Below, piece after piece: positions 58,179 through 64,000 of a stretch of 64,000 nt of DNA (positions are counted from its first letter, which is position 1; every line of letters starts with the position of its first letter). The notes beneath the pieces are model-generated. The model was not told the DNA's origin. It made no database searches and was given only the letters and a program-made list of their open reading frames with translations. The stretch comes from Flectonema sp. DT1601. Taxonomy: Eukaryota; Euglenozoa; Diplonemea; Diplonemida; Diplonemidae. Location: NCBI GenBank assembly GCA_964019425.1, contig OZ025792.1, positions 1,302,001 to 1,366,000 of the forward strand. The letters are read 5' to 3'. The position numbers and the translations under genes were made by a program.

Positions 58179-59498
58179 TCAGATCCGTTCTTGATAAGTT
58201 GAAGAATATTGTGAGAGAATGTAATGAATGAGTGATAAAATATCAAATTTTTGTTTGTCATCGTCATGCGCAGATGATAAAAACATATCTAACGTTTCAG
58301 CACCTTCCGGAGGTATGACATTTGGAACCATCTCAAGGCATTTTACAGCTAGCTTCCGTTCAGTCAGCAGTCCAGGTGTAACAGAAAATAACATCAAACG
58401 GTAATGATATTCAGGTAGCTTATGTGCTCCTCCAAAGAAAGGCTTTACAACAGATATCAAGGGATCATACTCAGGAGGGTTTGGAGTGGCTACAAAAGAT
58501 GTGTTCTCAGTCAATGGTGTGCTGCTTAACTGTGAGACTCTTTCTTCAGAAAGTCCAACAAAATCAATTTTAAAAATCGTTTGAAGATCTGCCAAAGACT
58601 TCGTCACCGCGGATGTCACGTCTCCCAAAGTTAAAATATCTTTTTCAATATCGACGGGTGTCTCACTTGGTTCTCGTTCTGCTTTTGATAATTCTCCCAA
58701 AAGATCAATTTTAAAACCAACAATTTCATTTCCCCCTTCCGCGGCATCACACATTTCCAATACAAATTGTTCAATATTTTCATTGCAGTCTTCACATGTT
58801 TTCGATTGCAACAACGTCTTCCAACTGTTACTAAGATTTCCTCTCGCATTTAGGACGAGTGTCCTAACTCCGGTAGTTTGAACATGAGGACTTGATAAGA
58901 CGCAAGTATCAGAGATTGTTTGTTCTGCCTGATATGGATGTCGTGGGGATAATATTGCTAATTCTGTCTTATCAACGAGTAATAAAGAGTACTCGGATGA
59001 TGAGATCAGGGGGAGAACCAATGGAATGACATCCGATGAAGGAATATAAAAAACTCTCGATCGACGTATACCAATCTCAGTTCTAGTAACAACGTCTGCA
59101 CTGAGCGTTAAATGTAAAGCTTCTGGAAAGATACTCGATCGAACTCTAGTCCAGGGAAGTGATACAAATGTTAAAAGTGGATCAGAAGAAAATTTACTTA
59201 AAAAGTTTGGGTTCAAATGATTTAGTATTTCTAAATCAATTCCAGTTACTAATAATGAAATTGGTATCATCGCTGCTAATAGTTTTCTTATTGTGAACTC
59301 AACCACACAACCTGGCAGAAGGATGTCTGTTCTGCTGTTCAAAGTATCGAAGTCAAAAACTAATACCACTTGTTTACCTCCTCTCTGACTTTGTTCATTT
59401 CGTGATGCGTTCTCCCGAAGTTGTCGTTCCTCTGCTTCCTGCGACTCAAACTGCAGAGCCATCAACTTCTCTTTAAGACGACAGGCATCTTTCGTCAT
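58179..59498 (-). CDS. Unknown 439-aa protein
   Basis: A single-exon frame of 439 residues. A charged helix (residues 1-35) leads into a region that looks folded (KQVVLVFDFDTLNSR, ILLPGCVVEFTIRKLLAAMIPISLLV), with alternating hydrophobic strands and helices to about residue 230. A CEDCNEN pair of cysteines lies near residue 235. The C-terminal 200 residues are mixed and end LSLIHYILSQYSSTYQERI. VFDFD recalls a phosphatase- or nuclease-like Asp cluster, but no supporting motif follows. I do not recognise the family. Its start lies 72 bp from the stop of the upstream gene. A TTCACAG acceptor precedes the ATG by 13 bp. Confidence 0.75.
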   Translation of the reverse strand: MTKDACRLKEKLMALQFESQEAEERQLRENASRNEQSQRGGKQVVLVFDFDTLNSRTDILLPGCVVEFTIRKLLAAMIPISLLVTGIDLEILNHLNPNFLSKFSSDPLLTFVSLPWTRVRSSIFPEALHLTLSADVVTRTEIGIRRSRVFYIPSSDVIPLVLPLISSSEYSLLLVDKTELAILSPRHPYQAEQTISDTCVLSSPHVQTTGVRTLVLNARGNLSNSWKTLLQSKTCEDCNENIEQFVLEMCDAAEGGNEIVGFKIDLLGELSKAEREPSETPVDIEKDILTLGDVTSAVTKSLADLQTIFKIDFVGLSEERVSQLSSTPLTENTSFVATPNPPEYDPLISVVKPFFGGAHKLPEYHYRLMLFSVTPGLLTERKLAVKCLEMVPNVIPPEGAETLDMFLSSAHDDDKQKFDILSLIHYILSQYSSTYQERI

Positions 59499-59570
59499 TT
59501 AATGTAAGTACTGTGAAGAAATAAATTATTTCTTTTTAATTTTCTTATAAATATTTAAAAAAGATCATCC

Positions 59571-60422
59571 TCACAACAACATCTTAATCTGACGAGGCAG
59601 GCTGATGTCTCCAACATCGGAGATTTTGTAATTAAGTTCTTTCGCTTTTTCTATAAAAGCATTAAATAATGACCAACAAAACAAACCTCGTTCAGACATA
59701 AGTCGAAGTAGAGGAAGGAGTTCTGATAAATGTTGTTTTGCTGTAAATTTTGGAATCAATTCACTTGAAATGTTAATTAAATATAATTCAGTTCGTTTCC
59801 ATCCCATAGAAACAGATGATATGACCATTCTTAGATGTGATCGAATTTTCCATGTTAATACATTCGTATCTATCGATGACAGTTTGCTGTTTAAAGTAGG
59901 CGAATCTTTATTAAAATTCCTCCTAACTACTCCGTGATGAATTTGAATGTCTTGGACACTGTCAGTGTTGATTTTCTTCCATCGTATTGTACTTGAAAGT
60001 ATTGGTTTGAATTGACTCAGGTAGAGTAGTAGTAGCGGTTCAGACTCGGCATTCCAGTCAATAAAAAGATCACATTCCTCATCAACACGTAAAACGTTAT
60101 CGGATGATAAAGAAAACGAATTTGAATTTCTTTTAATCATCACACGGACATCACAATCTCTCGTAAGTGATAGAATAAAAAAAGGAGGTTCAGTTATAGG
60201 TTTTATTTTATTACCAAGAGTGACTTTTTCAATGAGTTGAGACTGCATGATTCCCAGCTGATCCAAATCCTCTATTTCTCGCACTAGTTTTACAAATTCA
60301 ACACAATTTGCTGTATTTCTTGCAATGACTCTTCCATCACTAACAGCCCCCCACTTTAATTTCCTCACCAACGATTCCATCACGTTACTTGAGATAGGTG
60401 CCCGAGGTAAGATTGTCGCCAT
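59571..60422 (-). CDS. Unknown 283-aa protein
   Basis: A single-exon frame of 283 residues, soluble and rich in Leu, Ser, Ile and Arg, with no membrane span, signal peptide or recognised motif. The segment SERGLFCWSLFNAFIEKAKEL near the C-terminus and repeated short hydrophobic strands suggest a folded domain. It sits tightly between the PIG-W gene and the unknown gene at 58179-59498. Function unknown. Confidence 0.7.
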   Translation of the reverse strand: MATILPRAPISSNVMESLVRKLKWGAVSDGRVIARNTANCVEFVKLVREIEDLDQLGIMQSQLIEKVTLGNKIKPITEPPFFILSLTRDCDVRVMIKRNSNSFSLSSDNVLRVDEECDLFIDWNAESEPLLLLYLSQFKPILSSTIRWKKINTDSVQDIQIHHGVVRRNFNKDSPTLNSKLSSIDTNVLTWKIRSHLRMVISSVSMGWKRTELYLINISSELIPKFTAKQHLSELLPLLRLMSERGLFCWSLFNAFIEKAKELNYKISDVGDISLPRQIKMLL

Positions 60423-60610
60423 TGCAAATTCAGGAATGACAATTTTAAAAAAAAAGAAAACGGGGGGAAAAGAAAAGGGCTTAAGCCTTCACATTTATTA
60501 AGGTTTTTTTATCGCTGGAAGAAAAAAAGAAAAAAAAGAGAGATTAAAAAAAAGCAATAATAATAAAAAACTGAAACATGAAGAAAAGTTATGTCACAAT
60601 CAATAATGGT

Positions 60611-61867
60611 TTAGGATGTGAATTTTTTCGTCAACCCTTTCAAAAGTTTCACAGAAACAGTCGTCGATACAAATAAATAAAGTGACAAGATCACCACCGA
60701 AACCATCGTAGAACAAGACAACGTTTGAATAGATATATTAACGCAGCCTGTTAGCAAATTTGAAACCAGGAATATCTGAAGTCCGTATTTAGAAAGAGAA
60801 CTAATAAATTCTCCACAACCCACATCCTCATTCGGAAATGCTGCTAACAAAGACAACACAAACGATGATATAAATAAGACGCTGGTAACATAAGCGGCGT
60901 TACAAAACTTCCGACTGCAAGGTTGAATAAGGCTATCACAGACAACGGATGTGATTAGGCAAAAAAACGACAACAAAAACAGTTTCTGATATCCTGAATT
61001 CCTCAAAGTATTACCAAAAAGGATTCCTCCACAGAACAGAACCAGATATCCAGGAAGGGAAACTACTCCTTCCTTATTCATATCAAAAAGACTTTGGCGA
61101 TTATCACTACTAAGATAGTCTTCATAAATGGTACAGCAGTATTGATGTAAACACAAGATTGCTATCACCACAGGAACACAACCATACCCACGTAACGTTA
61201 GCAACAATGGTACCATCGGAGAGAACAACACGGGCATTAGAGAAAGAGTGAAGAAGAAATTCCAATGAACACCATACTCCGTGACATGCTCATGATAGTT
61301 TGTTCCTTTTATTAATAAAATTCGAATAAGTCCGCAGACTGCTAACGGGAATGATGTTTTCAACCATTTTCGTATTGCGGAATAAGGACAACAAACAATC
61401 TTATATGAAAGACTAACTCCGTGAGAGACAATAAAAGCTCCAACACCGACATCCATGAGAGAGTGACCAGTTGATTCAGTCTTCATATGTCGACTGGGAA
61501 ACAGTTCAAAATCAACAGCAAGGATACAATAAACAGTTAGTAACATTAACAATGCTCTGAATGGTGTGAAAGACTCAATGTGTTCAAGCGTGCTTTTCTT
61601 TTCCAACGAAGTATCTAAACTGCGATTGTTCATTGAGATAACGATGGCTGCTGCTAACAATAAACCATTACCCCAACCTGGTAACTGTACAGCAATCATA
61701 CCAATGCCGCAATACCACATCCAATCTTCAATAATTGAGTGTCTTACAAATTTTTTTAAAACAGTTGCATAAAACATAAATGAACAGGTCGCTGTTACAT
61801 CCCACAATGAGGTACCAACCTGACCGACTAAGCGGATTTGCGCATGCTGCTTATAGGCTTCATTCAT
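60611..61867 (-). CDS. PIGW: GPI-glucosaminyl-inositol acyltransferase (PIG-W/GWT1)
   Basis: A single-exon protein of 418 residues with about twelve hydrophobic spans and no signal peptide. Family features include an N-terminal GTSLWDVT segment, GAFIVSHGVSLSYK, and the characteristic EYGVHWNFFFTLSLMPV near residue 200 with its membrane-embedded His/Trp/Asn. PIG-W attaches an acyl chain to the inositol of GlcN-PI in the ER, an early step in making GPI anchors. It supports a GPI-anchored surface coat in this organism. The ATG at 61867 was used. A TCTCTCCAG acceptor-like site lies directly in front of it. Confidence 0.88.
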   Translation of the reverse strand: MNEAYKQHAQIRLVGQVGTSLWDVTATCSFMFYATVLKKFVRHSIIEDWMWYCGIGMIAVQLPGWGNGLLLAAAIVISMNNRSLDTSLEKKSTLEHIESFTPFRALLMLLTVYCILAVDFELFPSRHMKTESTGHSLMDVGVGAFIVSHGVSLSYKIVCCPYSAIRKWLKTSFPLAVCGLIRILLIKGTNYHEHVTEYGVHWNFFFTLSLMPVLFSPMVPLLLTLRGYGCVPVVIAILCLHQYCCTIYEDYLSSDNRQSLFDMNKEGVVSLPGYLVLFCGGILFGNTLRNSGYQKLFLLSFFCLITSVVCDSLIQPCSRKFCNAAYVTSVLFISSFVLSLLAAFPNEDVGCGEFISSLSKYGLQIFLVSNLLTGCVNISIQTLSCSTMVSVVILSLYLFVSTTVSVKLLKGLTKKFTS

Positions 61868-62063
61868 CACTGGAGAGAGGTAATGTTATTATTATTGTCA
61901 GGGTCATAAAAATTAATACTTTTTGTTGTAATTAAAAAAGAATCCCTTTCGAATTATTAGCAAAAAAAAAAAAAAAAAACAGAAGCAGATAGAAAATACC
62001 ATAACCGAAAATCTACTAAAAATAAAAAAAATAAAAGACTTTTGTTTTTCTTCTTTTTTTTTT

Positions 62064-62110
62064 GGGAAAACCTCTAATTCAACAAAAATAGTTTGCGAAA
62101 TCGCCAACTC
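62064..62110 (+). repeat. Left terminal inverted repeat
   Basis: Matches the reverse complement of 63195-63241 over 47 bases with about two differences. Confidence 0.9.
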
Positions 62111-62123
62111 CCTACAAAAAAAA

Positions 62124-62205
62124 GTTGTCCACCAGGACTCGAACTTGACCCAAAAATTTGGCTTGCGGCGGGTTTTTTGTTTTTTAGCCTACCAAGCTGG
62201 GAAGA
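62124..62205 (-). other. tRNA-like module (left), degenerate
   Basis: Read on the minus strand, it has an A-box-like AGCTTGGTAGGCT, a B-box-like AGTTCGAGTCC and a run of eight T directly after its 3' end (62116-62123), as for an RNA polymerase III transcript. The cloverleaf arms pair poorly, so I call it tRNA-derived rather than a tRNA gene. Confidence 0.5.
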
Positions 62206-62337
62206 GTGCAAGGGTGGCTTGCGTCCTCCAAATTCTTGGCGGGACGCAAGCCCCCCCCCCAACCCCCCCCAAGGGGGGAGCCCCTAATAAAAGCCCGCCT
62301 GTTCCGTACAAAGTCCAACCTGAAAAAACAAATTTGC

Positions 62338-62342
62338 AACTG

Positions 62343-62374
<32 letters not shown>

Positions 62375-62701
62375 TTCTAATTAAAGACGCGCATGAATGG
62401 ACTAATGAGATTCCTTCTGTCCCTACCTACTATCTGGCGAAACAGCAGTCAAGGGAACGGACTTGAAACTGTCAGCGGGGAAAGAAGACCCTGTTGAGTT
62501 TGACTCTGTCGGGTGTAGTTATAGGTGGGAGGTTTACCAACTCTTATCGTCGCTTTACTTATCCAATGATGGGGGAACGGCAGCTGCCTCTTCGGAGGTT
62601 AGGGTCCTTTCGGACTCGTAGCTTTTCCGATTCCAGCGACAAACGGGCTTCGGCTCGACCCCTCGTTTATAGACACCAGTCAGGTGGGGAGTTTGGCTGG
62701 G
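62338..62701 (+). rRNA. Fragment of cytosolic large-subunit (28S-type) rRNA inside the TIR element
   Basis: About 360 bases match remembered universal eukaryotic LSU words in the right order. These are GACTCTCTTAAGGTAGCC at about 62344, ATGCCTCGTC, GACGCGCATGAATGG, CTGTCCCTACCTACTATC, CAAGGGAACGGACTTG, GCGGGGAAAGAAGACCC, TGTTGAG(T)TTGACTC, and AGGTGGGGAGTTTG(G)CTGGG near 62681. Between the last words is a short expansion segment. Similarity stops abruptly about 62701. A further LSU-like word (TTCTAAGTCA) near 62724 recalls the 3' end of the molecule. It is not a complete rRNA gene. It is eukaryotic cytosolic in type, not mitochondrial. Confidence 0.85.
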
Positions 62702-63058
62702 AGGAGGGCCACATTGACGAAGGCTTCTAAGTCACGAACCTAAATCGATGATGAGGATCGTTAAGCCACATTTCTAAAGGTCAAGCTTTTACTAACGTGA
62801 GAATTTCTGTTCTCGATGGTTCGAATGTGACAAAAATTACCTAATTTGGAATGCTGCTTGAAGTCTGGTGAATTTTGGTTGGAGATCTTAGTCTCACTGG
62901 TGAACTGCACAGTAACATTTTAAAGTGATCGATCACACGGGAGGGGTCTTGGTGATTTATTGCAACGGGAATATGTCTCAACTCGACCAGTGGGTGATCA
63001 ATCCGCCCTTTGACTATGTTTTGGTCACATTTTCCGTCATTACGAAAAAGAGAAAAAA

Positions 63059-63133
63059 GGATGTCACGGGGTTCGAACCCGAGACCTCCGGGTCATGATT
63101 CGGCGGTCATAACCAATAAACCACCGGAGCTCC
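63059..63133 (-). other. tRNA-like module (right), Met-like and degenerate
   Basis: A 75-base unit on the minus strand. The T-arm is good (GGGTTCGAACCCC), and a D-arm of four pairs (GTGG/CCGC) can be drawn with GG in its loop. The anticodon region reads ATCATGA (anticodon CAT), but its stem pairs badly. About five of seven acceptor pairs form, and six T residues follow directly (63053-63058). It is probably a decayed tRNA or the head of a tRNA-derived SINE. Confidence 0.55.
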
Positions 63134-63194
63134 GAAAATTCTGAAAATTTTCCCGTCATGTTGGGTTGTTTCGAGCGGTTAAAATTTTTGTGAT

Positions 63195-63241
63195 GAGTTG
63201 GCGATTTCGCAAACTATTTTTGTGGAATTAGGGGTTTTCCC
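63195..63241 (-). repeat. Right terminal inverted repeat
   Basis: Inverted partner of 62064-62110. Confidence 0.9.
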
Positions 63242-63427
63242 TTTTTTTTTTAAAAAAAAAAGAAATGAATTAAAGTATTTGCGTTAAGAAATTCTAAATG
63301 ACAAGAAGAGGAGAAATTAAAAAAAAAACAGATTTTTTTGACACAAACAAAAAAAATTTAAAAAATACAAATAGCTTAATCAAAACCAAACTGAAAAAAA
63401 AAAAAAAAAATTTACTCTATTTTTTTT

Positions 63428-64000
63428 TCATACATCCGGTAGTTGGTAATTGTGATTTTGGTAAGTCGGTTGATATGTCGGAGGTGGATTTAAATAAGGC
63501 GACTGACCACCATACGCAGTAGGAGCAACCGAATGGTTAACAATATACGAGGGGACTACAGCTAAACCAATCTTAACCATTGTATCATCAGGTGGTGGTG
63601 ATTGATATGGATCATTGAACTGTGGAATAGGTGCACTCCCAACTTGTGAATACGTCGGAGCCTGCGGAACCTGCAGAAGAGGAGCATCAAGCGCACGTCC
63701 TGGTGACCGTCCTGAAACTGGTTCTTTCGGGAGAGGTTTGAATCTGTGATTTGCTGCGAAATCACCGAATAAACCACATTTAAAAGCCATATAAACAAGT
63801 CCTAGTACTACAACAATGGCAATGAAGACAACAATCACTGTTGTGGCGCTGGTAGCAGAATTGTTGCTCGAGCCGGGTGGAGCAGCTGCTTGAGCATCTT
63901 CAGCACCCCAAAGACGAACTCTCATTACATTATTAGGATGAATCCAACAAGGAACTTCTTGAAATACGGGGGATTGAAATCTAACGAAAAAAGTTTGTGC
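63428..64000 (-). CDS. Single-span membrane protein with Pro/Tyr-rich tail, 5' end beyond window
   Basis: The frame is open from the right edge (first visible residues AQTFFVRFQSPVF) to a stop at 63428, giving 190 visible residues. An in-frame ATG at 63925 is internal to this frame and need not be the start. About 50 residues of probable ectodomain precede a membrane span (ATTVIVVFIAIVVVLGLVYM). Then comes a cytoplasmic tail rich in Pro, Gln and Tyr with PPPTYQPTYQ-like words and several possible PxY motifs. It resembles the end of a type I receptor or adhesion protein. The ectodomain family cannot be judged from this piece. Confidence 0.75.
   Translation of the reverse strand, partial: AQTFFVRFQSPVFQEVPCWIHPNNVMRVRLWGAEDAQAAAPPGSSNNSATSATTVIVVFIAIVVVLGLVYMAFKCGLFGDFAANHRFKPLPKEPVSGRSPGRALDAPLLQVPQAPTYSQVGSAPIPQFNDPYQSPPPDDTMVKIGLAVVPSYIVNHSVAPTAYGGQSPYLNPPPTYQPTYQNHNYQLPDV

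Larger units (their letters stand above)
62064..63241. mobile_element. 1.18-kb terminal-inverted-repeat element carrying rRNA and tRNA-like sequence
   Basis: The left end 62064-62110 and right end 63195-63241 are inverted copies of a 47-bp sequence with only about two mismatches (outermost bases GGGAAAACC, innermost ATCGCCAACTC). Flanks are poly(T) and poly(T)/poly(A), so a target-site duplication cannot be read. No transposase frame lies inside. In plain terms it is a non-autonomous DNA transposon (MITE-like). Inside are a large-subunit rRNA fragment on the plus strand, two tRNA-like modules on the minus strand next to the two ends, and a hairpin (62218-62252). The base composition is clearly more GC-rich than the surroundings. 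Confidence 0.8.

Noticed and set aside
58179-60422. Possibility that the two unknown genes are one spliced gene
   Set aside because: The first ends in a clear stop at 59571, and the second has its own ATG after an acceptor-like site. No donor near the stop keeps the frame.

Overview
The window is nuclear DNA of a eukaryote, most likely a walled protist. Many genes are interrupted by short introns (68-125 bp) with GT-AG borders, usually a GTATGT- or GTTTGT-like donor and an AACAG- or ACAG-like acceptor. Intergenic DNA is AT-rich and packed with long poly(A)/poly(T) runs, while exons are nearly free of them. All of the roughly 21 gene models lie on the minus strand. Such one-way gene arrays are known from dinoflagellates and kinetoplastids. 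Together with Cys-rich 'WCC' modules that I associate with dinoflagellates and other algae, this makes an alveolate or another SAR-group protist my best guess. I cannot name the species.

Layout, left to right (transcription runs right to left). 1-966: coiled-coil protein cut by the window edge. 1593-3392: hybrid cluster protein with an N-terminal presequence. 3711-6804: type II membrane protein with two galactose-binding-like domains. 9246-21084: one eight-exon gene for a predicted 3,759-residue protein. It joins a secreted GH81 domain, a GH72-like barrel and a membrane span to a complete 1,3-beta-glucan synthase (GT48), followed by about 1,000 further residues. 22346-24064: NOP56. 24401-25134: unknown small protein. 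25.1-30.3 kb: apparently empty. 30350-43907: SAM-domain protein, WDR83-like protein, RING-H2 protein, unknown protein, CBS-domain protein, disordered protein, pseudokinase, and a small probable mitochondrial membrane protein. 44947-50547: 1,866-residue Cys-rich surface protein with nearly identical 270-bp tandem repeats. 50.5-54.3 kb: apparently empty. 54319-61867: cyclase-like/kinase fusion, SET/SMYD-like protein, two unknowns and PIG-W. 62064-63241: a 1.18-kb element with 47-bp terminal inverted repeats that carries a fragment of cytosolic large-subunit rRNA and two tRNA-like modules. 63428-64000: membrane protein cut by the right edge.

The strongest candidate for something new is the synthase/hydrolase fusion. 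It would place glucan-handling domains on the outer face of the membrane, tethered to the enzyme that extrudes the glucan. The aligned catalytic positions of both outer domains look altered, so they may guide or bind the nascent glucan rather than cut it. The rRNA/tRNA-bearing inverted-repeat element is the second most unusual object. Exon joins were made by eye from reading frame and splice consensus. Domain calls rest on remembered family motifs, with no database search.
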